NCBI GenBank assembly: GCA_937951955.1
Contig: CALGAD010000112.1
Location: forward strand, 1-64,000
Reading direction: 5' to 3'
DNA from: an uncultured Bacillaceae bacterium
GTDB lineage: Bacteria; Bacillota; Bacilli; Bacillales; Caldibacillaceae
DNA: 64,000 bases
A program made the position numbers and the translations under genes. The notes under the pieces are model-generated. The model was not told the DNA's origin and searched no databases. It saw only the letters and a program-made list of their open reading frames with translations. Below are positions 1 to 9,614 of this stretch, piece by piece (the first letter of the stretch is position 1; every line of letters starts with the position of its first letter).

Positions 1-300
1 GAAATTGTAGAAAGTTCCATGGACATTCCTGAAATCGTAACGAATTTAGAAGGCGAAGAATATATTCGCGTATCTTTTAAAATCCAGACAGATAGCAAAG
101 ATACGAAAGAAGAACTGGAAAAATTAAATTTCCGCGTCAATAATATTATCATTAAACATTTATCAAACCTGGATAAAGAACAATTGGAAGGATTGGACGG
201 TAAAACAAAATTAGAAGAAAATTTAAAGGATGAGATCAATGAGATCCTTCCTAAGGGAAAGGTTGTTCAGGTGTATATTACTTCTATTGTTATACAGTAA
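1..300 (+). CDS. fliL: FliL, flagellar basal body-associated protein (3' part)
   Basis: The reading frame is open from the first base, so the 5' end lies outside the window; 99 C-terminal residues are present. They match the periplasmic/extracytoplasmic part of FliL (a stretch beginning EIVESSMDIPEIVTNL and ending VYITSIVIQ), which surrounds the stator at the basal body and supports motor torque. The N-terminal membrane segment expected for FliL is not in view. It lies 57 bases ahead of fliM, the order known from Bacillus fla/che operons. The methionine at 19 is internal to the protein, not the start. Confidence 0.9.
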   Translation, partial: EIVESSMDIPEIVTNLEGEEYIRVSFKIQTDSKDTKEELEKLNFRVNNIIIKHLSNLDKEQLEGLDGKTKLEENLKDEINEILPKGKVVQVYITSIVIQ

Positions 301-357
301 ATAAATTCTAATGAATAGAAATTTTAATCGATTTACAAATGGGCGGGAGGTGATCGT

Positions 358-1356
358 TTGGCATCGGAGGAAATTTTATCGCAGAGTGAAATTGATGCCC
401 TGTTATCAGCTTTATCAACGGGTGAGGTCAATCCGGAAGAGATTAAAAAGGAAGAACAAGAAAGAAAAGTAAAAACGTATGATTTTAAACGGGCTCTTCG
501 CTTTTCTAAGGAACAAATCCGCACATTAACACGAATACATGAAAACCTTGCCCGCCTGTTGACTACATATTTTTCTGGGAAACTGCGTACATATGTGCAA
601 ATTAATGTGGCAGCTGCGGACCAGGTTCCGTATGAGGAATTTATTCGTTCGATACCGAACATGACGATATTATATTTATACGAAATGCCGCCACTGGATG
701 GACAAATCTTGATTGAAATTAACCCAAATATTGCCTATGCCATGCTGGATCGTGTTTTAGGTGGCGAAGGGACAAGTTTAAATAAAATTGATCAGTTAAC
801 GGATATTGAATCAAAAATTATGACCAATTTGTTTGAAAATGCATTCAATCATTTGCAAGAATCGTGGGAAACAATTATTGATATTGCTCCGTTATTAAAA
901 GGATTTGAAGTTAACCCACAATTTTTACAAATGGTATCACCAAATGAAACGGTTGTCGTCATTTCCCTGAATACGACAATTGGTGAAGTGAGCGGTATGA
1001 TCAATATTTGTATCCCGCATATGGTGATTGAGCCCATTATTCCGAAACTTTCTTCTACATACTGGATGCATACAGAGAAAAAGGAGAAGAAGAAACTATA
1101 TCCGCTCGTGGCGGAAAAAATCAAACAGGGAGAACTTGCGGTCGTTGCCGAACTGGGGCAATCGGTCATTACCGTTGAGGAATTTTTAAATCTTGCCGTC
1201 GGCGACTGTATCGAGCTCAGACAGCCGATTGATCAGCCAATTATTGTAAAAGTCGGTGAACAACCGAAATTTTTAGCCCAGCCGGGGATTTCCCGTGATA
1301 AAATGGCACTACAAATTTTAGATGTCTATCGAGAGGGGGAAGAGGATGAAGGATAA
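358..1356 (+). CDS. fliM: FliM, flagellar motor switch protein
   Basis: A 332-residue C-ring protein that binds phosphorylated CheY and couples it to motor switching. The N-terminus carries the CheY-binding motif (LSQSEIDALLSAL, about residues 7-19), followed by a CheC-like middle domain and a C-terminal SpoA/FliN-like domain. Translation starts at a TTG preceded by the strong Shine-Dalgarno GGGAGGTGAT at 343-352. The end overlaps the start of fliY by a few codons, which suggests coupled translation of the two switch proteins. Length is as usual for the family. Confidence 0.96.
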   Translation: MASEEILSQSEIDALLSALSTGEVNPEEIKKEEQERKVKTYDFKRALRFSKEQIRTLTRIHENLARLLTTYFSGKLRTYVQINVAAADQVPYEEFIRSIPNMTILYLYEMPPLDGQILIEINPNIAYAMLDRVLGGEGTSLNKIDQLTDIESKIMTNLFENAFNHLQESWETIIDIAPLLKGFEVNPQFLQMVSPNETVVVISLNTTIGEVSGMINICIPHMVIEPIIPKLSSTYWMHTEKKEKKKLYPLVAEKIKQGELAVVAELGQSVITVEEFLNLAVGDCIELRQPIDQPIIVKVGEQPKFLAQPGISRDKMALQILDVYREGEEDEG

Positions 1357-2476
1357 TAGTATGCTCTCCCAGGAAGAAATTGATGCATTGTTAAATAATT
1401 CGTGGGATGAAGAGATTCAAGTTGAAGAAGGATCTTTGTCAGATATTGAAATAGATACTTTGGGGGAAATTGGAAATATTTCCATCGGTAATTCGGCGAC
1501 GGCCCTGTCCCAATTATTGAATCAAAAGGTGGAAATCACAACTCCCAGTGTAAAAATATTGTTGAAAAATCAATTGAATGAAGAGTTCCCGCAGCCGTAT
1601 GTGGCGGTCGTTGTCGATTATACGAAAGGCTTTTCCGGATCTAATTTGTTGGTCATTAAAGAGCGGGACGCCTTGATCATCGCTGATTTAATGATGGGCG
1701 GAGATGGCAATCCGGAACAAACTGAACTAAACGAAATTCATCTTTCCGCATTACAGGAAGCGATGAATCAAATGATGGGTTCCGCGGCGACAAGCATGTC
1801 AACGATATTCCAAAAACGGGTGGAGATTTCACCACCGCTTGTTGATTTTTTAAACATTCCCGAAGGAGTTGGTATTGAAAATATTCCGTCGGAAGATCCG
1901 GTTGTGAAAGTTTCCTTCCAATTAAAAGTTGGGAATTTAATTGATTCACAAATCATGCAAATCTTACCGATTACCTTTGCTAAAGGACTGGCATCTGAAG
2001 CGATGGGGGGAAACGCTGATGAAAGCAGGGAATCCCAAACAGTGAACGAACATCAGCAACCGGTATCCGAATCGATTCAACCGAGGGAAGAACCAGTGAA
2101 ACATGAACCGGTCCGCCAAGAGCTGGAGTGGTCGAATCCGCAAAGTCAGAAGAGGGTTCAGCCAGCTATGTTTTCCCATTTCGATACGCATATGGAGGAA
2201 GAACAAAAGCAGCCGCGCAATTTAAATATGCTTTTTGATATTCCTCTGCAAGTAACGGTAGAATTAGGCAGAACTTCCAAATTAGTCCGGGAAATTTTGG
2301 AACTGGGACCCGGTTCCATTATTGAACTGGATAAACTCGCTGGCGAACCGGTGGATATATTTGTCAATCAACGTTTAGTTGCCCGCGGCGAAGTTGTCGT
2401 TATCGATGAAAACTTCGGTGTCCGCGTAACAGAAATAGGCAGTAAAAACGAACTACTGAACAAAATGAAGGATTGA
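1346..2476 (+). CDS. fliY: FliY, motor switch phosphatase (FliN-type C-terminus)
   Basis: A 376-residue switch component of the Bacillus type. It combines an N-terminal CheY-P docking peptide (SMLSQEEIDALLNN), two CheC-like phosphatase segments (E-x-x-N helices, for example GEIGNISIGNSATAL) and a C-terminal SpoA domain like FliN, joined by a charged low-complexity linker near residues 220-280. It removes phosphate from CheY-P at the C-ring. I chose the ATG at 1346 because AGGGGG lies 7 bases upstream; a longer frame from 1322 has no ribosome binding site. It overlaps the end of fliM by 11 bases. Confidence 0.95.
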   Translation: MKDNSMLSQEEIDALLNNSWDEEIQVEEGSLSDIEIDTLGEIGNISIGNSATALSQLLNQKVEITTPSVKILLKNQLNEEFPQPYVAVVVDYTKGFSGSNLLVIKERDALIIADLMMGGDGNPEQTELNEIHLSALQEAMNQMMGSAATSMSTIFQKRVEISPPLVDFLNIPEGVGIENIPSEDPVVKVSFQLKVGNLIDSQIMQILPITFAKGLASEAMGGNADESRESQTVNEHQQPVSESIQPREEPVKHEPVRQELEWSNPQSQKRVQPAMFSHFDTHMEEEQKQPRNLNMLFDIPLQVTVELGRTSKLVREILELGPGSIIELDKLAGEPVDIFVNQRLVARGEVVVIDENFGVRVTEIGSKNELLNKMKD

Positions 2477-2489
2477 TGGAGGAAAACAT

Positions 2490-2855
2490 ATGGGAAATCG
2501 TATTTTAATCGTCGATGATGCAGCATTCATGAGAATGATGATCAAAGATATATTAGAAAAAAATGGTTATGAAGTGGTCGGGGAAGCACAAGATGGTGCC
2601 CAGGCCGTGGAAAAATTTAAAGAACTACGTCCCGATTTAGTCACGATGGATATCACGATGCCGGAAATGGACGGCATTGCCGCATTGAAAAAAATTCGCG
2701 AAATCGATGCGAACGCAAAAGTCATCATGTGTTCTGCGATGGGACAGCAGGCGATGGTTATCGATGCCATTCAGGCTGGAGCGAAGGATTTTATCGTCAA
2801 GCCATTCCAGGCAGACCGCGTAATTGAAGCGGTGAAGAAAACATTAGGTAGCTAA
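2490..2855 (+). CDS. cheY: CheY, chemotaxis response regulator
   Basis: A stand-alone 121-residue receiver domain. The acidic pair Asp9-Asp10, phospho-acceptor Asp54 (in VTMDITMP), a Ser/Thr position at 82 and Lys104 are all present, so phosphorylation by CheA is expected to be intact. In Bacillus CheY-P binds FliM/FliY and promotes counter-clockwise rotation. GGAGG stands just before the ATG. The gene sits directly behind fliY, whose product dephosphorylates CheY-P. Confidence 0.97.
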   Translation: MGNRILIVDDAAFMRMMIKDILEKNGYEVVGEAQDGAQAVEKFKELRPDLVTMDITMPEMDGIAALKKIREIDANAKVIMCSAMGQQAMVIDAIQAGAKDFIVKPFQADRVIEAVKKTLGS

Positions 2856-2901
2856 TCTGGCTCAAATAGATGCCGCAGTGAAACAGGACAGGAGGCGGCC
2901 T

Positions 2902-3567
2902 ATGCTGCAAAAAAAAATCTACATATTTGTTTTTCTTATACTTTTATTCAACGCATTTTATCCTGATAGTCTTCAAATGACAAAGGCTGCTGAAAATGGC
3001 AATGAAAGTGTGGAAGAATGGATTAGCAAGCAAGTTCAGAAGGAAAATCCTCTTCCCGATTTAGAAGAAAATAATTCACAATCAAAGGATGAACAAGTGG
3101 GCATTACTGCAGGTGATGTGATCCGCAGTATCTTAGCCCTCTTGTTTGTCATCGGATTACTCTTATTTGTATTAAAATGGCTCCAAAAAAAAACTGCCCC
3201 GATTTCAGAAACCGATATAGTGAAAAATTTAGGCGGGACGAGTGTTGGCAATAATCGCTCGATCCAGTTGATTAAAATCGGTAACCGGATACTTGTCGTC
3301 GGGGTTGGCGAGGACGTCACGCTTCTCAAGGAAATGACCGATGCTGAAGAAGTTGACAACATTTTAAATGAGTATAAAAAGCAGTTTCGGGACGTCCCGG
3401 AAGCCATGGATATATTTAAGAGATTTACGAAGTTAACTAAAAACAAAAATGACAGGACCGACCAGTCATTTCAAGAGGAATTTAAGAAACAGCTGAATGA
3501 TATCGTGCGTCAAAGAAAAGAAACACTTGCTAAAGGCAAAGAGAAGGAATGGGACAGCCATGGATGA
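2902..3567 (+). CDS. fliO: FliO/FliZ, flagellar export apparatus assembly protein
   Basis: A 221-residue membrane protein. It has an N-terminal signal-like hydrophobic stretch (about residues 6-22), an extracytoplasmic spacer, one membrane helix (about 80-100, ending before KWLQKK) and a cytoplasmic domain with the FliO pattern (GNRSIQLIKIGNRILVVGVG). FliO helps FliP assemble into the export gate. GGAGG at 2891-2895 sets the ATG at 2902; an upstream GTG at 2878 lacks such a site. In B. subtilis this gene is called fliZ. The 3' end overlaps fliP by 8 bases. Confidence 0.88.
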   Translation: MLQKKIYIFVFLILLFNAFYPDSLQMTKAAENGNESVEEWISKQVQKENPLPDLEENNSQSKDEQVGITAGDVIRSILALLFVIGLLLFVLKWLQKKTAPISETDIVKNLGGTSVGNNRSIQLIKIGNRILVVGVGEDVTLLKEMTDAEEVDNILNEYKKQFRDVPEAMDIFKRFTKLTKNKNDRTDQSFQEEFKKQLNDIVRQRKETLAKGKEKEWDSHG

Positions 3568-4225
3568 ATTTTTTAGTTATTTTAATAACAGTGATCCGGA
3601 AGTCGTATCAACTTCTGTAAAACTATTAATTTTACTTACCGTACTCTCTTTGGCGCCCGGTATTCTCATTCTTTTGACATCTTTTACCCGTGTGGTCATT
3701 GTTTTATCCTTTGTTCGGACCGGTCTTGGAACGAACCAAACGCCACCGGCGCAAATCATCATCGGATTAGCGCTTTTTATTACTTTTTTTATCATGGCCC
3801 CGACCTTTAGCCAGGTCCATGAAGAAGCGTTGCAGCCGCTGTTTAATGATGAAATCGGGTTGGAAGAAGCGTATTCGCGGGCGGCTGTTCCGTTTAAAGA
3901 GTTCATGGCCAAACATACCCGACAAAAAGATCTAGCTCTATTTCTTGATTATGCTCAGGCAGAGGCTCCGGAGGCGATTGAAGATATACCGATGACGGCA
4001 TTGATTCCGGCTTTTGTCCTCAGCGAGTTGAAAACCGCATTTCAGATGGGCTTCATGATCTTTATCCCATTTCTCGTCATCGATATGATCGTGGCGAGTG
4101 TCCTCATGTCGATGGGAATGATGATGTTGCCACCGGTCATGATCAGTCTACCATTTAAGATTTTATTGTTCGTCCTCGTTGATGGCTGGTATCTCGTGAT
4201 CGGCTCGTTGTTAAAAAGTTATTAA
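3560..4225 (+). CDS. fliP: FliP, flagellar type III export gate protein
   Basis: A 221-residue polytopic protein of the export gate, starting MDEFFSYF. It shows the conserved FliP core (LAPGILILLTSFTRVVIVLSF) and the C-terminal hydrophobic block ending in LVIGSLLKSY. FliP, FliQ and FliR form the helical gate core. A longer in-frame start at 3497 would lie entirely within fliO and would add a basic, non-family extension, so the ATG at 3560, preceded by AAGGA, is preferred. No separate cleaved signal peptide is evident, as in other Bacillus FliP proteins. Confidence 0.95.
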   Translation: MDEFFSYFNNSDPEVVSTSVKLLILLTVLSLAPGILILLTSFTRVVIVLSFVRTGLGTNQTPPAQIIIGLALFITFFIMAPTFSQVHEEALQPLFNDEIGLEEAYSRAAVPFKEFMAKHTRQKDLALFLDYAQAEAPEAIEDIPMTALIPAFVLSELKTAFQMGFMIFIPFLVIDMIVASVLMSMGMMMLPPVMISLPFKILLFVLVDGWYLVIGSLLKSY

Positions 4226-4239
4226 GTAGGTGAATGAAC

Positions 4240-4509
4240 ATGAATGCCCATGATGTGATACAGGTTGCCGAACAGGGTGTGCTCACCGTGTTAATGGTTG
4301 CCGGTCCGCTTCTTGTCATCGCGTTATCGGTTGGACTGATTATCAGTATCCTTCAGGCCATGACGCAAATTCAGGAACAGACTTTATCGTTTATTCCGAA
4401 AATTATTGCCGTCCTTCTGGGCATTATCATCTTCGGCCCCTGGATGCTTGAACATATGGTTCATTTTGCATCCTCGATTTTTTCCAATTTAACTCAGTTT
4501 ATAGGATGA
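4240..4509 (+). CDS. fliQ: FliQ, flagellar export gate protein
   Basis: An 89-residue protein with two membrane helices and the family core GLIISILQAMTQIQEQTLSF and KIIAVLLGIIIFGPWML. It packs around FliP/FliR in the export gate. Two in-frame ATGs (4234 and 4240) follow AGGTG at 4228-4232; the second has better spacing and gives the usual family length. It is followed after 4 bases by fliR. Confidence 0.95.
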   Translation: MNAHDVIQVAEQGVLTVLMVAGPLLVIALSVGLIISILQAMTQIQEQTLSFIPKIIAVLLGIIIFGPWMLEHMVHFASSIFSNLTQFIG

Positions 4510-4513
4510 TAAA

Positions 4514-5287
4514 ATGCAAGAATTGATAAATTTTTGGCCAGCATTTCTCTTAATACTCGTGCGAATTGCAACCTTCATGATGGTCGTCCCGATTTTTTCT
4601 TATCGGAATATACCGGCGATGGCAAAAATCGGCCTTTCCTTTTTCATCGCGATTCCGATCTTTTTTACGATCGATCCAGATCCGGTTGCGGTCGATGGAA
4701 TATTTCTCTTTCTCGTACTGAAAGAAGCACTCGTTGGCCTTTCCATCGCTTTAATTGCCCATATTTTAATGGGAGCGGTGCAAACAGCCGGTGGAATCAT
4801 CGACTTTCAAATGGGGTTTGCGATGGCGAACGTTGTCGATCCTTTAACCGGTTCACAAAGTCCTGTCACGGGTCAGTATTTATACATCTTTACCATGTTG
4901 TTTTTACTGGCAACGGACGGCCATCACTTATTGATCGATGCGATTTTCCATAGCTATTCATTTATTCCGCTTACGGAATTAAGTGTCCATTTTGGTGATG
5001 CACATACCGTTTTTTTGATAGCGAAAAGCTTTGCAACGATGTTTTTAATCGCTGTGCAAATTTCCATTCCTATCGTGGCCAGTATTTTAATGGTCGATAT
5101 CGCCCTTGGAATACTGGCGAAAACCGTTCCGCAATTAAATATTTTTGCCGTCGGTTTTCCTATGAAAATATTGAGCGGGTTTATTCTCCTGTTTATGGTG
5201 ATTGGTGTAATGATTTTTTCCGTCGAACGATTGTTTGAAATTATTCTTTATGCCATGCGGGATTTGATGAGATTACTAGGTCAGTAA
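4514..5287 (+). CDS. fliR: FliR, flagellar export gate protein
   Basis: A 257-residue integral membrane protein with about six hydrophobic segments, in the fixed order fliP-fliQ-fliR. The segment GGIIDFQMGFAMANVVDP is the recognisable FliR/YscT signature. It forms the export gate core with FliP5FliQ4. It starts 4 bases after fliQ and ends 15 bases before flhB, so this part of the operon is tightly packed. Confidence 0.95.
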   Translation: MQELINFWPAFLLILVRIATFMMVVPIFSYRNIPAMAKIGLSFFIAIPIFFTIDPDPVAVDGIFLFLVLKEALVGLSIALIAHILMGAVQTAGGIIDFQMGFAMANVVDPLTGSQSPVTGQYLYIFTMLFLLATDGHHLLIDAIFHSYSFIPLTELSVHFGDAHTVFLIAKSFATMFLIAVQISIPIVASILMVDIALGILAKTVPQLNIFAVGFPMKILSGFILLFMVIGVMIFSVERLFEIILYAMRDLMRLLGQ

Positions 5288-5302
5288 GTTGGGGGGAACC
5301 AG

Positions 5303-6385
5303 GTGCTTTATCCAGTAAATCTGCAATTTTTTGCAGATGATGATAAGACAGAAAAGGCGACGCCGAAAAAACGGGAGGATGTTCGCAAAAAAGGGCAGAC
5401 GGCGAAAAGTCAGGAAGTGGTTTCGGCCCTTGTCTTTTTAGCCGTATTTTTCACCTTATCGATCGCGATCTCCCACATTTTGGAAGGAATCATCGGCATC
5501 TTCCAGGAATCATTCCGCCATTACATTTTATTAGATGTGACCGTGAACACGATCATCCATATTTTTGTAAATTTACTCATAGAACTCATGATTATTTTAT
5601 TACCGGTGTTTTTAGCAGCGTTTATTGCTGCAGTTTTGGCGAATTTCCTTCAGGTAGGTGTCATGATTACAGCAGAGCCACTGAAAATGAAAGGCGAACG
5701 CATCAACCCGATCAACGGTGCCAAACGGATTTTTTCCATGAAGGCTGTTGTGGAATTGGTGAAATCTATTTTAAAAATCGCGATCATTGCCGCGATTGTC
5801 ATCGTTTTTTTGAAAAACCATCTCCATGAACTGCTCGAATTAATTTATATTGCCCCGCAAGGGATCGTGCAGGTGATAGCAGACTTTATCGTGCAAATGG
5901 GGTTATACAGCGCCATCGGATTGGTGGCAATCGGCATCCTCGATTATTTTTATCAAAAGTTTGATTTTGAAAAAAGTATCCGCATGTCGAAACAGGAGAT
6001 CAAAGAAGAATACAAAAATATCGAAGGAAACCCCCAGATCAAATCCCGGATCCGGCAAACCCAGCGGGAAATGGTCCGCCGCCGGATGCTTGAGGAAATC
6101 CCGGAGGCTGATGTGGTGATCACGAACCCGACGCATTATGCCGTTTGTTTAAAATATGATGAAGCTCAAAATGATGCCCCGGTTTGTGTCGCCAAAGGGG
6201 TCGATTACATGGCGCAAAAAATTAAAGATATTGCCAGAGAACATGATGTCATGATTGTCGAAAATAAGCCCCTGGCCCGTGCTCTATACGCTGCCACCGA
6301 TATTGGCGAAGCGATCCCGGAGGAATTTTTCAAGGCGGTAGCGGAAATTCTCGCCTATGTCTACCGCGTGCAGCGCAAGATTTGA
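5303..6385 (+). CDS. flhB: FlhB, flagellar export substrate-specificity switch
   Basis: A 360-residue protein with four N-terminal membrane helices and a cytoplasmic domain. The self-cleavage motif NPTH is at residues 275-278, so autocleavage and switching from rod/hook to filament export should work. The N-terminus has the typical EKATPKKREDVRKKGQ segment. The start is GTG at 5303 behind GGGGGG at 5291-5296. It separates the FliR and FlhA genes, as in other Bacillaceae. Confidence 0.96.
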   Translation: MLYPVNLQFFADDDKTEKATPKKREDVRKKGQTAKSQEVVSALVFLAVFFTLSIAISHILEGIIGIFQESFRHYILLDVTVNTIIHIFVNLLIELMIILLPVFLAAFIAAVLANFLQVGVMITAEPLKMKGERINPINGAKRIFSMKAVVELVKSILKIAIIAAIVIVFLKNHLHELLELIYIAPQGIVQVIADFIVQMGLYSAIGLVAIGILDYFYQKFDFEKSIRMSKQEIKEEYKNIEGNPQIKSRIRQTQREMVRRRMLEEIPEADVVITNPTHYAVCLKYDEAQNDAPVCVAKGVDYMAQKIKDIAREHDVMIVENKPLARALYAATDIGEAIPEEFFKAVAEILAYVYRVQRKI

Positions 6386-6417
6386 TAGTAAAACTTGAAG
6401 TTTAGGAGAGAAAGAAC

Positions 6418-8454
6418 ATGCAAGCAAAAGACTTATCCGTCATTGCAGGAGTTATCTTTATCATTATCATGTTGGTGCTTCCGTTACCAACAACCTTAAT
6501 CGATATTCTCCTGATCATCAATCTAGCTCTTGCTTTATTAATCTTATTGACAACAATGAATATCCATAAAGCGCTGGAATTTGCGATTTTTCCCTCTCTC
6601 CTATTATTAATGACCTTATTCCGCCTCGGTTTAAATGTATCGACGACAAGATCGATTTTATCGCGTGGCGATGCCGGGGGCGTGATTGATACCTTTGGTT
6701 CCTTTGTGGTCGGTGGGGAAATTTTAGTTGGACTCGTTATCTTTTTTATTTTAGTGATTATTAACTTCATCGTGATCACAAAGGGTGCCGAGCGCGTTGC
6801 CGAAGTATCGGCCCGTTTCACATTAGATGCGATGCCCGGTAAGCAAATGAGTATCGATGCGGATTTAAATGCCGGCTTAATTTCCGAGCAGGAAGCAAGA
6901 CGGCGCCGGGAAGAGGTTGCCCGCGAGGCAGACTTTTACGGGGCGATGGACGGGGCCAGTAAGTTTGTTAAAGGAGACGCCATTGCCGGTATTATCATTG
7001 TACTTATCAACTTGATTTTCGGAATCATCATCGGCATGGTCAATGACGGTCTCACTTTTGCCGAAGCCGTAAATAAATATTCGACATTAACTGTTGGTGA
7101 CGGCCTCGTTTCCCAGATCCCGGCTTTACTGATGTCGACATCGATGGCGATTATCGTCACAAGAGCAGCTTCTACCGGGAATCTCGGCTCGGATGTGACG
7201 ACCCAGATTCTCGCCTATCCGAAAATGTTATATGTGACCGGTGTGACCATCTTTTTACTCGGACTGTTTACACCGATTCCCGATCTCGTAACGATACCGA
7301 TTAGCGGACTGTTGCTATTTGGCGGCTATAAAATATCACAACAGCAATCCCGCGATGTCCTTGAGGAAGAAAGGGACGAAGAGGAAATCATTGAAGAAGA
7401 AATGAAGAAGCCGGAAAATGTCATGAGCTTGCTCGATATCGATCCGATCGAGTTCGAATTTGGCTACGGATTAATTCCACTGGCTGATGCCAATCAGGGA
7501 GGAGATTTACTCGACCGGGTCGTGATGATTCGCCGGCAACTGGCCATTGAAACAGGACTCGTTATTCCTACGGTACGCATCCGCGACAATATTCAGTTAG
7601 AACCGAACGAATACCGGATCAAAATTAAAGGAAATGAAGTAGCGAAGGGGACGGTTTTCCTCGACCATTATCTGGCGATGAGCCCCGGAGAAGATGACCC
7701 GCGAGTTACGGGAATCGATACCGTTGAGCCTGCCTTCGGTATTCCTGCCAAGTGGATCACGGAAGATGTAAAACCGCTCGCTGAAGATGCGGGCTATACC
7801 GTTGTTGATCCACCGACGGTTATCAGCACCCATCTCACCGAATGTTTAAAAAACCACGCCGGAGAAATTCTCGGGCGTGAAGAGACGAAAAAACTGATTG
7901 ACCACCTGCAAGAGTCTTATCCGATTTTAGTCGAAGAAGTGACCCCGAATCCATTATCGGTTGGTGATATTCAAAAGGTACTGGCGAAATTATTGCAGGA
8001 GCGGGTATCTATTCGGAATTTGCCGACAATTTTCGAAACACTGGCTGATTTTTGCAAGTTGACAACAGATACGGACATCTTAACGGAATATGTGAGACAG
8101 AGCCTGTCAAAACAAATCACGAAACAATATCAACCGGATGAAGGTCCGCTTAAAGTCATCACCCTGGCAGCGGAAGTGGAACAGGCGATTTCGGAAAGTG
8201 TGAAACAAACGGAGCAAGGGAATTACCTCGCCCTCGAACCAAACAAAACGGAAACTATTTTGCAAAACTTGGCGCAGCTACTCGAACAGCTGCAATTAAG
8301 GGGCGAGTCGCCAATTATTCTCTGTTCCCCGGCGATTCGGATGTATTTCCGCTCTTTAACGGAACGGTATTTTCCACAAGTTCCAGTTCTATCTTACAAT
8401 GAGCTGGAGCCGACCGTGGAAGTTCAAAGCGTTGGGATGGTGAATATGAATTGA
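6418..8454 (+). CDS. flhA: FlhA, flagellar export gate, cytoplasmic ring
   Basis: A 678-residue protein of normal family length. The N-terminal half holds about eight membrane helices with the FHIPEP region (RFTLDAMPGKQMSIDADLNA); the C-terminal half is the cytoplasmic nonameric ring domain that binds chaperone-substrate complexes. An acidic linker (about residues 320-335, EEERDEEEIIEEE) joins them. The stop codon overlaps the TTG start of flhF by 4 bases, so the two are likely translationally coupled. Confidence 0.97.
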   Translation: MQAKDLSVIAGVIFIIIMLVLPLPTTLIDILLIINLALALLILLTTMNIHKALEFAIFPSLLLLMTLFRLGLNVSTTRSILSRGDAGGVIDTFGSFVVGGEILVGLVIFFILVIINFIVITKGAERVAEVSARFTLDAMPGKQMSIDADLNAGLISEQEARRRREEVAREADFYGAMDGASKFVKGDAIAGIIIVLINLIFGIIIGMVNDGLTFAEAVNKYSTLTVGDGLVSQIPALLMSTSMAIIVTRAASTGNLGSDVTTQILAYPKMLYVTGVTIFLLGLFTPIPDLVTIPISGLLLFGGYKISQQQSRDVLEEERDEEEIIEEEMKKPENVMSLLDIDPIEFEFGYGLIPLADANQGGDLLDRVVMIRRQLAIETGLVIPTVRIRDNIQLEPNEYRIKIKGNEVAKGTVFLDHYLAMSPGEDDPRVTGIDTVEPAFGIPAKWITEDVKPLAEDAGYTVVDPPTVISTHLTECLKNHAGEILGREETKKLIDHLQESYPILVEEVTPNPLSVGDIQKVLAKLLQERVSIRNLPTIFETLADFCKLTTDTDILTEYVRQSLSKQITKQYQPDEGPLKVITLAAEVEQAISESVKQTEQGNYLALEPNKTETILQNLAQLLEQLQLRGESPIILCSPAIRMYFRSLTERYFPQVPVLSYNELEPTVEVQSVGMVNMN

Positions 8455-9614
8455 AGGTAAAAAAATACGTGGCAGCTACTTTACCGGAAGCGATTAAACT
8501 CGTTCGTGACGATTTAGGGCATGATGCCGTGATACTAAATACGAAACCGATTGAAACAAAAGGGATTTTGCCCTTTTTTAAAAAGAAAAAGGTGGAAGTG
8601 ATTGCGGCATTGGACGAAGCACCCCGCTCCCGTATTCCTATGCCAGCAAAAGTGCATTCTTCCGTTTCAAGAGAAGAACCGGATGCTAGGGTGCGCGAAC
8701 AGAGAATGAACGAATTTCCCGCCACAAATAGTCAGCACAATTTGTACCGGGAAATTCAAGAATTAAAAGAGCTCGTTCATCATTTTACGCAGCAGGCAAG
8801 CGATACCAAGCTCAATCCGTTTCCCGAAGTGTTCCAGCCGGTTATTGCCAAACTTTCCCAGCAGGGTGTGAAAATTGATTATCAAAAACTGGCTGATCAC
8901 GTCTTCTCGCACTATTACCAAAAAAACGGTCAGTTGAGCGAAACGGAAGCACAGCATGTGATTACCGATTTCTTACTTGGCGAGTTGCAAGCCATTCCTT
9001 TAAATCGTAATCGCCATTCGAAAAAATACTTTTGCTTAATCGGTCCCACCGGTGTCGGCAAAACGACCACTCTTGTGAAAATCGCCGCCTATTTCGCCCT
9101 TGAGTTACATGAACGAATCGCTTTTATCACAATCGATACGTACCGTATAGGTGCCGTGGAACAATTAAAGACGTATGGGAAAATTTTAAATGCGCCGGTA
9201 TATGTTTGCTATGAAAAGAGCGATTTTGAAGCGGCTTTAAACAAACTGCAAGATTATGACCGCATTTTTATCGATACGGTCGGAAGAAACTTTTTAGATA
9301 CGGAGAATGTAAAAAGCCTGACGCAGTGGATTGACTTCCGCGATCAGCTAGAAACCTATTTTGTTCTTTCACTAACAATGAAAGAGGAGGATGCCCGCGA
9401 AGTCTACCAACAATTTGACCATTTTCCTTTTGACGGTTTTATTTTTACAAAAATGGATGAAACGAAAACTTACGGTACTCTTTACAATCTTCCGGTCGCC
9501 TATCAGAAGGGGGTCGCCTACATCACAACCGGTCAGGAAGTACCGGATGATATCGTCGAGGCCGATCCGTCATACATTGTTCAGCAAATCGTAGGAGCTG
9601 GTACCGATGGTTGA
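8451..9614 (+). CDS. flhF: FlhF, SRP-type GTPase for flagellar placement
   Basis: A 387-residue protein with a basic N-terminal B domain and an SRP-like NG GTPase domain. The P-loop GPTGVGKTT is at residues 198-206 and the TKMDET guanine-binding motif lies near 333. The usual DTAGR motif reads DTVGR at 275-279, a mild change. FlhF dimers mark the site of flagellar assembly, with FlhG as GTPase activator. The start is TTG at 8451, overlapping flhA; a GGATGG stretch lies upstream. It overlaps flhG by 8 bases. Confidence 0.94.
   Translation: MKVKKYVAATLPEAIKLVRDDLGHDAVILNTKPIETKGILPFFKKKKVEVIAALDEAPRSRIPMPAKVHSSVSREEPDARVREQRMNEFPATNSQHNLYREIQELKELVHHFTQQASDTKLNPFPEVFQPVIAKLSQQGVKIDYQKLADHVFSHYYQKNGQLSETEAQHVITDFLLGELQAIPLNRNRHSKKYFCLIGPTGVGKTTTLVKIAAYFALELHERIAFITIDTYRIGAVEQLKTYGKILNAPVYVCYEKSDFEAALNKLQDYDRIFIDTVGRNFLDTENVKSLTQWIDFRDQLETYFVLSLTMKEEDAREVYQQFDHFPFDGFIFTKMDETKTYGTLYNLPVAYQKGVAYITTGQEVPDDIVEADPSYIVQQIVGAGTDG

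Noticed and set aside
2878..2901. Longer FliO start at GTG 2878
   Set aside because: GGAGG at 2891-2895 points to ATG 2902 and would be buried in the longer version.
3497..3559. N-terminal extension of FliP
   Set aside because: This stretch lies inside fliO, has no ribosome binding site and adds basic residues not seen in FliP.
4534..4953. 139-residue + frame inside fliR
   Set aside because: Alternative frame of a certain membrane protein gene; no start signal or motif.
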